From an uncultured Ruminococcus sp. (GTDB lineage Bacteria > Bacillota > Clostridia > Oscillospirales > Acutalibacteraceae): a stretch of DNA of 32,894 nt. The stretch covers positions 98,723 through 131,616 of the forward strand of contig CADACB010000010.1 of the NCBI GenBank assembly GCA_902786345.1. Reading direction: 5' to 3'. A model generated the notes under the pieces. That model did no database searches and was not told the DNA's origin. It saw only the letters and a list, made by a program, of their open reading frames with translations. Below are positions 25,501 to 32,894 of the stretch, piece after piece (within the stretch, counting starts at the first letter, position 1; each line of letters starts with the position of its first letter). Made by a program: the position numbers and the translations under genes.

Positions 25501-26163
25501 CGAAAGTACATCAAGCGCAATACCTGCAAATACGGTTTTCATCAGCGGTATTTCAGGATCATAAAATTCCTCGGCTATATCCAGCCACATATCCGGAAAA
25601 GGATGTGCGCTGCTGCTTTCATAAACCGACAAAAGAGACTTTTCCATATGACTGTCTGAGCGTGAATCAGATAAAAGCTCACTCAGAATTTTAAAGCCTT
25701 CTGTATTTTCGGCATATTTTCTTTCTATTATTTCTGACATAACCCTGTTTTTTAATATTTCAGATTCCCCCTCTGAGGCTATTCTGAAATCCTGATTTAT
25801 GTCAAGCATATAAAAATTTTCTCTTATCATTCTGCTGCAAAAGCTGTGAATCGTGCATATATCCGAATTTGCAAGAAGAAGCTGCTGTCGTCTGAGCAAA
25901 TTATTATCAGGCTCACTTATCAGCAACTCCTCTATAGCCGCTGATATTCTTGAACGCATTTCCTCGGCAGCCGCCTTTGTGAAGGTCACAATAAGCATTT
26001 TGTCGGCGTCAACAGGATGTTCTTTATCGGTAAGCTGCTTAATAACCCTCTGAACAAGCACTCTGGTTTTTCCTGAGCCGGCTGCCGCAGATACAATTAT
26101 TGAACCGCCGCGTGCTTCTATTGCATCCTGTTGTGCAGGAGTGAATTTTAAATCACTCATCAT
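22549..26163 (-). CDS. addA: ATP-dependent helicase/nuclease subunit A
   Basis: A 1204-residue subunit of the AddAB (RecBCD-type) complex that resects double-strand breaks. UvrD-type motifs in order: Walker A AAAGSGKT (Lys32), LIVTFTKAAAEEMRSRI, IHSFCSRMIRENF, Walker B VDEYQDTNE, GDVKQSIYRFR, LDKNFRS, IMSIHHSKGLEFP and VLYVAMTRAKEKL. A RecB-family nuclease domain ends the protein (ILQGAMDCLI...VVDYKTDK). All helicase and nuclease motifs look intact. The start at 26163 or 26160 follows AGGAGG by 6 or 9 bases and overlaps the addB stop, a sign of translational coupling; the ATG at 26181 lies upstream of that site. Confidence 0.95.
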   Translation of the reverse strand: MMSDLKFTPAQQDAIEARGGSIIVSAAAGSGKTRVLVQRVIKQLTDKEHPVDADKMLIVTFTKAAAEEMRSRISAAIEELLISEPDNNLLRRQQLLLANSDICTIHSFCSRMIRENFYMLDINQDFRIASEGESEILKNRVMSEIIERKYAENTEGFKILSELLSDSRSDSHMEKSLLSVYESSSAHPFPDMWLDIAEEFYDPEIPLMKTVFAGIALDVLSSALAFIRGRLDEAAGVIENNEAFCTGTSTCGMNKLTYLKNFSSGLEAAALEKDWDKISECVSSFKKHPYRKPSGKKNFAAEEECNIVKGCFDNIEETILKELIPLFAIKEYEYIRDVKTVYPAVICMCDILKEFDSQFFEAKKERGILDFSDLEHLMIKLLVEKNESGMKKTDFAKSISEQYECIMVDEYQDTNETQECIFRFISRNEQNLFVVGDVKQSIYRFREAMPEIFKKRRKSSVLYDRSNPCFPAKIILDKNFRSREGIIDSINFVFRCIMSEQVGEIDYNDEEKLTAGAEYPQAADPETEVHLLDLSSLRNTESDDDEAQDAGVYETEAAYIARRIKRMVSEKQTITDSGVQRPVSYGDFAVLMRYLSSNGQTYVDVLNKFGVPAYIDKPYSLFNCYEVNVAISLLKITDNPMQDIPMLSVLLCPVFGFTADELSELKANYKGRSIYNRLVLCTKNKSEQNLNLYGKCKNFIAALSELRRLSVILKSSELFEYFIEKTAFASVISAMDNGNIRLRNLKKFMSFIMDYESSGKRKLTDLMRHISYLEENGTEISAGDSAPADSVKIMSIHHSKGLEFPVCILAGLFSKGSNISDEILCHNDLGLGFKTIDRDNMLKFNTLQRNIIKYCKDKEEQSEAMRVLYVAMTRAKEKLLAVISINSRSSDGFEKKLNKLASMINIVDGRISPYTAQSGSSLADWLLMCALVHPDMKALRDDANADQLEIIPTKSRWSYYKVRSFENEEKTAEEPSHVYKPDEEILDFLKKRFSQNYQYSERTLVPSKVSASTLVHSDMQLYHIAEARPAFMQENSMTGAEKGTAMHTFLQYADFDRLIASPEKEIERVRSEGFISQEQSDVIKTEDIKKFTQSSIYSHLCRAEKIYREYRFTVNIKASDVDRAFTCDENVILQGAMDCLIIEDDGMIVVDYKTDKVKNIETLSERYSKQLVLYKKAAEQLFELPVKKCVIYSVYRGEEIEIQL

Positions 26164-29100
26164 ATTCTCCCTCCTCTTCACTTATTATCTTAAGAGCATT
26201 ATCAAGACTCAAGTCAGAAATATGTCTTGCTGTTTTACCCTCTTCATAACCGCAGACTGTTTTATAATCACAGAATTTGCACGCGTCAACCGATCCCTTC
26301 AGAGGATTTCTCTCTATTTTACCGTCAAAGATCGCCTGTGCCATTTTTATAAGCTTATGATCTATATAAGAAAATATTTTTCCATATGCTTCGGCAGAAA
26401 CAACGCTCCTTCCTGTTTTTTCTATACCACCGCCTGAAGTGACCTTAGCAGGAATATATATTCCCTTGATACCGTCCTCCATAGCGTTAAGTATATCAAG
26501 ATCATCAATTAACAAGCCGTTCATTCTGAATGCCGACTGACGCTTCTGCAAAGCTGCTTTTTTCATTTCTTCGGTGCTGTATTCACCCGTTGATGAATCA
26601 GGAGTTGACGGCATATATAATATTCCGGCAGGCGCAAGCGTATATTTATTTTCTGAATAATAATCCTTACCGTTCTTTTCTATTGCCGCAAGATATAAAA
26701 GCATTTGTATGTTCAGACCATAGAGAATATCTGAAAGACGGAATTTTTTTATTCCTGTTTTATAATCTACAATTCTTATATATTTTTCTCCGTTATGTAT
26801 AAACGTATCAACTCTGTCAACCTTTCCAACAACAGCTGCCCTTTCTCCGTTGGGCAGTTCAAGCTCATATGCCGGAATATTTCCGTCGTTGCTTATTTCA
26901 AGTTCAAAATCAGACGGCACAAAGCTGCCTGCGGTAAATTCCGCTATCAGTCTTTTTATTAGTATTGAAAGATTTTTCTCTATAATATCAAACTGCGCCA
27001 TAAATCGTTCTGTGCGGTCAGCACTGCCGCCAATCTCTGCAATATAAAGCTCCGTATATTTTTTTATAAGCTCAAAAAGCTTCAATTCATCTGTATTTTT
27101 CAGGCTTTCTATTCCTTCTTCACAAAGCAGTTTTTCTAAAATATAGTGAACTGCACTTCCATACATTCCTGAATCCATAGCAGCCCTCTTGCGGGGAAGG
27201 GCTTTGAGTCCGTATCTGCAAAAATATTTGAACGGACACTGATGATATACCTCGGTCTGAGATGCTGACAGCGTCAGGCTGTTTCCAAATATGCTTTTTG
27301 AATGCAAGCTGTCAGAAAGCTTATAAGGTTCTTCATTCACGGCTCGCTTTACGGCTGAATATTTGTCAGCATATTCTGCGGACCGGCTGAAATATTCCTT
27401 AAGGCTATCCGACAATGTTGTATTGTCATTCCACATAGCCGCACATTCCTCAAATGCCTGCTCTTCTGTATAAAAAAGCTCTGTCACCAATAAGCTGCTT
27501 CGTCTTCTTGTTTGGGTCTTGCCTAAAATAGCTGTTATTTCCTTAAAAATAACTGACGGTTCACAGCGTTCTCCTTTTGAATTTGAAGTATGTCTGCTTA
27601 TAAACAGCTTTTCAGACGGCAAAGAAAGTGCTGAATATACGTTGAACTTTTCTTTTAATGACATTCCGTATATAGAATCGTAAAGAGGCAGATCAATCTC
27701 AATAAGCGCCGTTCGCTCACTGTCACTGAAAAGACCTGATGCAACAGGCACAGCCGGAAAACCCCCATCGTGTGCGCCTATAATGAACACTGCTTTTTGT
27801 GCTTCACTCCGAAGATTTCCGGCAGTTCCCACAATAACCTGATCAAGAGTCTGAGGAATATCCGAAATAGGATTTTTTGCTATCATCATTCTTAAAAGCT
27901 CACAATAACGTCTGCTGTCAACAGCTGTACCTTTTAAAATTGTGTACATCTTATCAAGAATATTCATAACAATATCCCAGATTCTTGCCTCTGTTTCCTT
28001 TTGCTTAAGATCAAGAAGCTCTCCGAACGAATCAACAAGTCCTTTCATACGTTCGGCAGTATTCAGCTTGTTGAGCAGCATATATACCGCTCTTGAAATT
28101 TCTCCGCCGTTTTCAGCGTCAGAAATTGACTGTGCAAATTCTTCCAGCGGTTTTATTACTGTCAGCCTGAGTTTTTCTATATAATTAAGTTCTTCTTCAT
28201 CTACAGAATCAGTGTTTCCGTCAGGATTCATCGTAAAGGGCTGTTTCCATCTTCTGCCCTTAATATCCCACATATACGCATAATTTTCCAGAATGAATAC
28301 ATCATCAGGCTCAAGAGGTGTAAGTCCTGTTTTGAGAAAGGCAAGAATATTTTCTGTGTTAAATGAGGAATGTACTATATCAAATGCCGAAAGAACAAGA
28401 CAAACCAACGGTTTATCTTCCAGCGGCTGAGGATTTGACATAAAGTATGGTATGCCGAATTTAGGGAATTCCGCTGCTATTATATTTCTGTACATTTCAG
28501 GCCGGCGGCAGATAACACTTATCTCACTGTATGTATAATCCTCTTCGTTCACAAGCCTTGAAATATCCCTTGCCGTCTGTTGTATTTCATCATATTCATC
28601 TGCTGCTTCATATAACTGAACAGAACCGTCGCTGAGTTCATAACAGTCGCCGTCAAAACGAAAAACAGATTCTTCTATTGCTGCAATAGATAAACTTTTA
28701 TATCTTTGCTGTGTATCAAGGCGTATAACAGGCAATTCACTGACGCCGCATTTTTGTGCAGCTGCTCTGAGCTGTCTCAGCGTAGTTTCGGATTCCCTGA
28801 AAATAGAATTATAAAGCTCTGATGTGCTGCGGTTATCGCAGCAAAGAGAAATATATACATTGTCAGACTGCTTTATTATATGCTCCACTATCTTCATTTC
28901 CTGTCCGGAAAATCCATTGAAGGAATCTATATAAACAGTTTTGCCCTTAAAAAACAAATGCTTATAAAGCATTTCATCAAGCCTTGTCATATCATCATCC
29001 GGGTCGGCATATGCCGTACCAAGAAGTGTATTATATGCCGAATATACCAAGGCGCTTTCTGTAAGCTTTCTGTGAAGCCTTGTGCTTTTTATTTTTAATG

Positions 29101-29515
29101 CTGCCGAAAAAACATCTTCCGGAGTAACCCCGCACATTTTATATTCATTCACTGCTCCAAGCATAAGCTCTGCAAAATCGCTTCTTTTACTTCTGTTTCC
29201 ATAGAGCAGCAGTTTATCAGACACTTCCTCTGCTGCCATACTCATAATTACAGCCTTTGCGCCATCGTCTATCTGCTTTGAACCCATACCTCCGTATTTA
29301 ACTGTAACAGCATTATAAAGACGTTTGAAACTGAGAACCATTACATTAGAAGCCTTCTTTGCGCCAAGATCGGAAAGTATTCTCTTCTCACACTGAAAGG
29401 AGCTTTGCTCGGGAACAAGAAGTATCAGTGAACCGTTTTCTGCTTCATTATATATTTTTTTGTATATAAGCTCAGTTTTTCCGCTTCCGCTTCTTCCTGT
29501 TATAATCTGGAGCAT
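26153..29515 (-). CDS. addB: ATP-dependent helicase/nuclease subunit B
   Basis: An 1120-residue partner of AddA. Walker A GRSGSGKT is at the N-terminus (residues about 7-14). A C-terminal RecB-type nuclease domain has VGKVDRVD...IRIVDYKTG. Four cysteines form the iron-sulphur staple known from B. subtilis AddB: Cys760 (CPFKYFC) and Cys1079-x2-Cys1082-x5-Cys1088. In this complex AddB recognises Chi sites and cuts the second strand. AGGA lies 9 bases before the ATG. Its stop overlaps addA, giving the usual addBA order. An extended -10 promoter and a 22-base palindrome lie upstream. Confidence 0.95.
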   Translation of the reverse strand: MLQIITGRSGSGKTELIYKKIYNEAENGSLILLVPEQSSFQCEKRILSDLGAKKASNVMVLSFKRLYNAVTVKYGGMGSKQIDDGAKAVIMSMAAEEVSDKLLLYGNRSKRSDFAELMLGAVNEYKMCGVTPEDVFSAALKIKSTRLHRKLTESALVYSAYNTLLGTAYADPDDDMTRLDEMLYKHLFFKGKTVYIDSFNGFSGQEMKIVEHIIKQSDNVYISLCCDNRSTSELYNSIFRESETTLRQLRAAAQKCGVSELPVIRLDTQQRYKSLSIAAIEESVFRFDGDCYELSDGSVQLYEAADEYDEIQQTARDISRLVNEEDYTYSEISVICRRPEMYRNIIAAEFPKFGIPYFMSNPQPLEDKPLVCLVLSAFDIVHSSFNTENILAFLKTGLTPLEPDDVFILENYAYMWDIKGRRWKQPFTMNPDGNTDSVDEEELNYIEKLRLTVIKPLEEFAQSISDAENGGEISRAVYMLLNKLNTAERMKGLVDSFGELLDLKQKETEARIWDIVMNILDKMYTILKGTAVDSRRYCELLRMMIAKNPISDIPQTLDQVIVGTAGNLRSEAQKAVFIIGAHDGGFPAVPVASGLFSDSERTALIEIDLPLYDSIYGMSLKEKFNVYSALSLPSEKLFISRHTSNSKGERCEPSVIFKEITAILGKTQTRRRSSLLVTELFYTEEQAFEECAAMWNDNTTLSDSLKEYFSRSAEYADKYSAVKRAVNEEPYKLSDSLHSKSIFGNSLTLSASQTEVYHQCPFKYFCRYGLKALPRKRAAMDSGMYGSAVHYILEKLLCEEGIESLKNTDELKLFELIKKYTELYIAEIGGSADRTERFMAQFDIIEKNLSILIKRLIAEFTAGSFVPSDFELEISNDGNIPAYELELPNGERAAVVGKVDRVDTFIHNGEKYIRIVDYKTGIKKFRLSDILYGLNIQMLLYLAAIEKNGKDYYSENKYTLAPAGILYMPSTPDSSTGEYSTEEMKKAALQKRQSAFRMNGLLIDDLDILNAMEDGIKGIYIPAKVTSGGGIEKTGRSVVSAEAYGKIFSYIDHKLIKMAQAIFDGKIERNPLKGSVDACKFCDYKTVCGYEEGKTARHISDLSLDNALKIISEEEGEYDE

Positions 29516-29547
29516 TCTTCATCATCCTAACATATTTATTGATTGAT

Positions 29548-29556
29548 ATTATAACA
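29548..29556 (-). promoter_or_regulatory. Extended -10 promoter of addBA
   Basis: TGT-TATAAT on the minus strand (29556-29548), about 33 bases before the addB ATG. The -35 position falls inside the palindrome at 29562-29583. Confidence 0.5.
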
Positions 29557-29561
29557 CATTA

Positions 29562-29583
29562 TATATACAAAAAATTGTATATA
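29562..29583. promoter_or_regulatory. Palindrome over the addBA -35 region (candidate operator)
   Basis: A 9-bp perfect inverted repeat, TATATACAA and TTGTATATA, around AAAA. It overlaps the -35 region of addBA and lies just beyond the prfB terminator. It may be a regulator site or part of an A/T-rich terminator tail. Confidence 0.4.
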
Positions 29584-29584
29584 C

Positions 29585-29620
29585 AAAATGCACCAAACCA
29601 TTTTGGAATGTTTGGTGCAT
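29585..29620 (-). terminator. Terminator of prfB
   Basis: An 11-bp stem (ATGCACCAAAC at 29588-29598, GTTTGGTGCAT at 29610-29620) is followed in the minus direction by TTTTG. It lies 9 bases after the prfB stop. Confidence 0.8.
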
Positions 29621-29628
29621 CCGAATAC

Positions 29629-30762
29629 TTATTCTTCTGTAAAATCCTCATTCAGCTTATTCAGGCTTGCCGCCTTAAGATATGCATTGATAAAACCGTC
29701 AAGATCTCCGTCCATAACCGCGCCGATATTGCCGGTTTCAAAGTTTGTTCGATGATCCTTTACCATTGTATACGGCATAAACACATATGAACGTATCTGT
29801 GCTCCCCAGGCAATTTCCTTCTGAACACCCTTTATATCCTCTATTTTCTCAAGATGTTCTCTTTCTTTTATTTCTATAAGCTTTGACTTAAGCATAGTCA
29901 TTGCAATATCCCTGTTCTGATACTGGCTTCTTTCAACCTGTGAAGCAACTACAATTCCTGTAGGAATATGTGTAAGACGAACAGCAGATGAGGTTTTGTT
30001 TACCTTCTGTCCGCCCTTACCGCTTGCACGATAAACGTCCATTTTTATATCCTCCGGTCTGATCTCTACCTCAATTGTATTATCTATCTCAGGCATTACT
30101 TCAAGTGACGCAAAGGATGTGTGTCTTCTTCCCGATGAATCAAACGGCGACACTCTTACAAGCCTGTGTACGCCCGATTCGCTCTTAAGATAGCCATATG
30201 CATTTTCTCCCTCTATAAGCAGAACTGCGCTTTTAAGACCTGCTTCTTCTCCGTCAAGATAATCAACTTCCTTTACCTTGAAATTATGACGCTCTGCCCA
30301 CCGGGTATACATTCTGTACAGCATTTCTGCCCAGTCCTGTGCCTCAGTACCTCCTGCTCCTGCGTGGAAGGTAAGAATCGCGTTTTTAGTATCATACTCA
30401 CCTGTCAAAAGGGTTTGAAGGCGTTGATTATCATATTCTCTTTTCACTGATTCAAGCTCCTGTTGTGCCTCCTCAAGCAAAGAGAGATCTTCTTCCTCAT
30501 TTGCCAGCTCTATTAATGCAAGGGTATCTTCGTATGATGAGACAAGAGCATCATATGCTGAAACTTTATTTTTCAGTGCGCCTGTTTTTTGTAAGATCTT
30601 CTGAGAATTTTCTACATCATCCCAAAACCCCGGCTGTGCAGCGCGCTGTTCAAGCTGCTCAATTTCCATTTTCATTTTATCAAGACCAAGAGCATTTGAC
30701 AATTCCTTTATATCGGGTTCCAAAGCTTCAAGCTCAAGTCTGAGTTCTTCAAATTGCAACAT
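29629..30762 (-). CDS. prfB: Peptide chain release factor 2
   Basis: A 377-residue RF2 that ends translation at UGA and UAA. The stop-recognition tripeptide SPF is at 205-207 and the catalytic GGQ at 250-252, the same numbers as in E. coli RF2. The N-terminal helical domain (MLQFEELRLELEALE...) aligns through QPGFWDD. The reading frame is continuous: the programmed +1 frameshift site found near codon 25 of most prfB genes is absent, with LSNALGLD replacing LRGYLD. The ATG at 30762 follows GGTGAT by 5 bases; an in-frame TTG two codons earlier lies on that site and is rejected. The gene has its own promoter and terminator. Confidence 0.96.
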   Translation of the reverse strand: MLQFEELRLELEALEPDIKELSNALGLDKMKMEIEQLEQRAAQPGFWDDVENSQKILQKTGALKNKVSAYDALVSSYEDTLALIELANEEEDLSLLEEAQQELESVKREYDNQRLQTLLTGEYDTKNAILTFHAGAGGTEAQDWAEMLYRMYTRWAERHNFKVKEVDYLDGEEAGLKSAVLLIEGENAYGYLKSESGVHRLVRVSPFDSSGRRHTSFASLEVMPEIDNTIEVEIRPEDIKMDVYRASGKGGQKVNKTSSAVRLTHIPTGIVVASQVERSQYQNRDIAMTMLKSKLIEIKEREHLEKIEDIKGVQKEIAWGAQIRSYVFMPYTMVKDHRTNFETGNIGAVMDGDLDGFINAYLKAASLNKLNEDFTEE

Positions 30763-30801
30763 TTTCAATCACCGTTTCTCCGCAAGAAATTATAGCTTTC
30801 C

Positions 30802-30834
30802 GTTACAGTCCTGTTATGCGGTTAAAGACTGAAC
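30802..30834 (-). other. Hairpin in the prfB leader
   Basis: A stem of about 8 bp with one bulge (plus-strand arms GTTACAGTC at 30802-30810 and GACTGAAC at 30827-30834) lies within the roughly 80-base leader. It is too far from a T run to be a terminator. Its role is unknown. Confidence 0.4.
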
Positions 30835-30849
30835 TAACTCAACCCATTT

Positions 30850-30878
30850 ATTATAAAATAAAATTACCATATTGTAAA
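30850..30878 (-). promoter_or_regulatory. Promoter of prfB
   Basis: On the minus strand TTTACA (30878-30873), 17 bases, TATAAT (30855-30850). Transcription should begin near 30843. It directly follows the stop of the small gene at 30890. Confidence 0.8.
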
Positions 30879-30889
30879 GCATTATTTTT

Positions 30890-31252
30890 CTACAGCGGCA
30901 AACTGCCGTCTAATATTCTTACAAGCCTTTTGCATATAGAGCAGCCGCATTTTCCGGCTTCTGTCAGCAGCTCACTGTATTGATTCCGGATATGTATGTG
31001 CAGGTTGTATATTTCTTCGTGCTGATAGTATTTCAACAGCTGGGCTTCAAGCTCCTTCTGCTTGTGGTAAAGCTCATTGCTGCTCATACACTTCGTTCTG
31101 AAAAGTCTGACTGCCGCCGTAAGTGACAACAGATAACAGCTCTCTCCTATGTCAATATCTTTTGTGTAGGCGCTGCCCTGTCTGGCTCTGTCTGTCAATG
31201 CTTTTATTCTTTCACTGTATTTTTGTTTGTTGAAATTTGACGTGTGAATCAC
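30890..31252 (-). CDS. Unknown small Cys-containing protein downstream of the DnaB-like helicase
   Basis: About 120 residues, soluble, with no recognised family. It is strongly helical in the middle (SSNELYHKQKELEAQLLKYYQHEEIYNLHIHIRNQYSELL) and carries a CGCSIC motif followed by KRLVRILDG near the C-terminus. The two or three cysteines could hold a metal. There is no ATG near the beginning. The best start is GTG 31252, directly after AAGGA, unusually close; ATT at 31249 is an alternative, so the true start is uncertain. It lies 21 bases after the helicase on the same strand and is probably the last gene of that unit. Confidence 0.65.
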   Translation of the reverse strand: MIHTSNFNKQKYSERIKALTDRARQGSAYTKDIDIGESCYLLSLTAAVRLFRTKCMSSNELYHKQKELEAQLLKYYQHEEIYNLHIHIRNQYSELLTEAGKCGCSICKRLVRILDGSLPL

Positions 31253-31273
31253 TCCTTGACTTTAAGCTTGCTT

Positions 31274-32539
31274 TTAAAACGGTAAGTCATCATTTGCCGT
31301 TATCTCTTTGCTTTTCGGTCTTGCTATGTCATCATTCAGATCGGCAAGCTCTGTGAATCTTTGATATTTACCATCGAAACTGTACTTGAATTCTCTTGTG
31401 CTGCCAAATTTGTTTTTGTCAAGCGTTACTGTAGTCGCATACGGGTCTGCTTCGGGGTTTGACTTATCGTTCACATAGGGTCGGTGAAGAAGCAATACAT
31501 AATCGCTGTCCTGTTCAAGACCGCCGCTTTCCTTCAGGTCACTCATAGTCGGCTTGTCCTTGCCGGCTCTTGTGATCTGCGAAAGTGTTATAATACAACA
31601 TCCGGTTGCCTTTGCAGCCTGCTTTAAAATCTGAGAAATGTAGTCTATCCTCTGACGGTTGTCAACAAACTTGTTTCTTGATGTAATTATCTGCACAAAA
31701 TCAACAATGACTATTTCAGGCTTTTCGCAATAGATGATCTCTGCAATCTTTTCAGCCTGAACAACATCGTCGATTACTGTAAGATTCCTGTATTTTTCAA
31801 CAACTGCCTTTGCCGTTTCAAACTCAATCAGATGACGTCCGGCAAGACCATAATCAATATTGGCAACATCGGCTATCAGCCGGTCATAGATCATTCGCGC
31901 AGACATTTCAAGGCTGAAAAATATAATTTTCTTGTCCGGATTGTGAGCGGCAATGTTTATCGCATAAGTCGTTTTTCCGGTTGAAGGTCTTGCTCCTATC
32001 GTTGAAAGCGTACCCTCCATCAGACCGCCGCCCAGTATGTTATCAAGCCCTTCAAAGCCTGTAGGCAAGAGTTTTACAGGATCGCTGTAGTGCATAAGAT
32101 AGTTTTCGGCACTGCTCAGGGTTTCTTTTCTTGTAAGTGTTTCCGCTTCGCTGACAAGCTGTCTGAGCTGACCGGGCGCTATCTCGTTTTCAAGCGACAG
32201 TTCAAGAACGCTGTTTTTTATTTTTCTCCTGGCATACAGCTCGCGAAGAGCATTCAGGGTATCATCAAGACTTTTTTCTGCAATTGCCGGTGAGATCATT
32301 GCAGACATTGCGCTGACAGCCGAGGTTTGTTCAGCTTTATCGAGTGCGGCAATCAAAACAGTATAGTCTGCAAGAGGATATTCTTTGCAGATTTTTGTAA
32401 GCTTTGTGTAGATCTCTTTTGCGGATGTGTCGGAAAAATATTCTTCTCCGATCAGCGAAAGAATTTTCGCCCGCGGTTCTTCATCAAGAAGCAGAACAGA
32501 CCCGATTATTTTATATTCAAGCTCAATTTCAGGCTTCAA
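31274..32539 (-). CDS. DnaB-type replicative helicase with SSB-like C-terminal tip
   Basis: A 421-residue hexameric-helicase homologue. Residues 1-100 resemble the DnaB N-terminal domain. The RecA-like motor shows Walker A ARPSTGKTT (Lys189), FFSLEMSARMIYDRL, Walker B IVIVDFVQII, LSQITR and the DLKESGGLEQDSDYVLLLHRP signature, all family-typical. The last residues are NDDLPF, matching the acidic-aromatic tip of Firmicute SSB rather than a normal DnaB end. Translation starts at TTG 32539, overlapping the stop of the upstream gene in TTGA, so the genes are coupled. Length and setting between two unknown small genes suggest a phage or integrated-element helicase rather than the host's own. No loader or primase is visible in the window. 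Confidence 0.9.
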   Translation of the reverse strand: MKPEIELEYKIIGSVLLLDEEPRAKILSLIGEEYFSDTSAKEIYTKLTKICKEYPLADYTVLIAALDKAEQTSAVSAMSAMISPAIAEKSLDDTLNALRELYARRKIKNSVLELSLENEIAPGQLRQLVSEAETLTRKETLSSAENYLMHYSDPVKLLPTGFEGLDNILGGGLMEGTLSTIGARPSTGKTTYAINIAAHNPDKKIIFFSLEMSARMIYDRLIADVANIDYGLAGRHLIEFETAKAVVEKYRNLTVIDDVVQAEKIAEIIYCEKPEIVIVDFVQIITSRNKFVDNRQRIDYISQILKQAAKATGCCIITLSQITRAGKDKPTMSDLKESGGLEQDSDYVLLLHRPYVNDKSNPEADPYATTVTLDKNKFGSTREFKYSFDGKYQRFTELADLNDDIARPKSKEITANDDLPF

Positions 32540-32894
32540 TCAATCGTCCCCCACTTCTCCCTGTAAGCTCCGCTTTCAAGCAGGTCAAGAAATTCATTCT
32601 GCTGTTTTCTTTCCGCTCTGACAAAACACCTGTAAATATCCTGCCAGTCATCGGGCATTCTCGTACCGGAGTTTACAAACCCTCTGCGAAAGCCACAGGC
32701 AAGATAATCATTGCTCCCCGGAACGGTATCTCCGAATGTTCTCATCTCAGCAACCGAAACGACTGCTTTTTTCTCTTTTACCAAGGCAAGACCGACGCCG
32801 TCAAGGCGTTCGGGTGAAGCCGTCGTATATTCCTCCCTTATGGGAGGAATATACTTCTTTTTCTTCTTATCTGTTGTTACTGATGTGTTACCGC
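32536..32894 (-). CDS. Unknown protein, partial (5' end outside window)
   Basis: The frame is open from the stop at 32536 to the right edge, about 119 codons, with no convincing start inside. A TTG at 32784 has no ribosome site, and the upstream residues continue naturally (KKKKKYIPPIREEYTTASPERLDGVG). No signal peptide or membrane segment is seen. The visible part starts basic and ends in a probably helical, charged region (WQDIYRCFVRAERKQQNEFLDLLE). I do not recognise the family. It is translationally coupled to the DnaB-type helicase, so a replication or phage-related role is possible. The base composition here is richer in GC than in most of the window. Confidence 0.7.
   Translation of the reverse strand, partial: GNTSVTTDKKKKKYIPPIREEYTTASPERLDGVGLALVKEKKAVVSVAEMRTFGDTVPGSNDYLACGFRRGFVNSGTRMPDDWQDIYRCFVRAERKQQNEFLDLLESGAYREKWGTID

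Noticed and set aside
29629-30762. Programmed frameshift in prfB
   Set aside because: Looked for an in-frame TGA near codon 25 with a CTT slip codon; the frame is continuous and the characteristic peptide is missing.
32404-32817. 137-residue plus-strand frame at the right edge
   Set aside because: It is antisense to the helicase and the coupled upstream gene, without a start signal.

Overview
The window is a low-GC (visually about 35-40%) chromosomal segment of a Firmicute. Gene content (pckA, glgB, addBA, a T-box-controlled alaS), Ser-rich lipoproteins, long A/T-rich spacers and repeat-like intergenic hairpins suggest a gut Clostridium-class bacterium, probably a Ruminococcus-like member of the Oscillospiraceae. 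This placement rests on gene content and sequence style; no database search was possible.

Left part (1-9300, all minus strand): two tandem SGNH-hydrolase lipoproteins (the second cut by the edge), queA, pckA, a secreted protein with two predicted extracellular repeat pairs, and alaS. alaS is preceded by a complete tRNA-Ala-responsive T-box leader with a consensus promoter. Next to that promoter lies a GC-rich 95-bp tandem repeat (9313-9515).

Middle part (9600-21550): a Ser-rich lipoprotein on the plus strand converges, through a shared terminator, on a large cell-surface subtilisin-like protease. Upstream of the protease are pyrE and a small XRE-type regulator. Divergent from the regulator is a plus-strand NAD-salvage operon: nicotinamidase, an unknown 103-residue protein and nicotinate phosphoribosyltransferase. 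Then come glgB (glycogen branching), an SCP2-like protein, and a tRNA-Leu/tRNA-Val operon with its own promoter and terminator.

Right part (21550-32894, minus strand apart from intergenic structure): an intergenic block of hairpins, a MntP-type manganese exporter, the addBA recombinational-repair pair with overlapping ends, and prfB (RF2). Beyond prfB the content changes to a translationally coupled set: an unknown protein (5' end outside the window), a DnaB-type helicase whose last residues copy the SSB C-terminal tip, and a small Cys-containing protein. This looks like the end of a phage or integrated-element replication module abutting core genes.

Most of the window is ordinary housekeeping. 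The best candidates for new biology are the helicase with the SSB-like tail, the unknown gene inside the NAD-salvage operon, the secreted repeat protein, the degenerate sorting signal of the protease, and the two intergenic repeat or structured regions. I saw no CRISPR array, insertion sequence, rRNA or replication origin.
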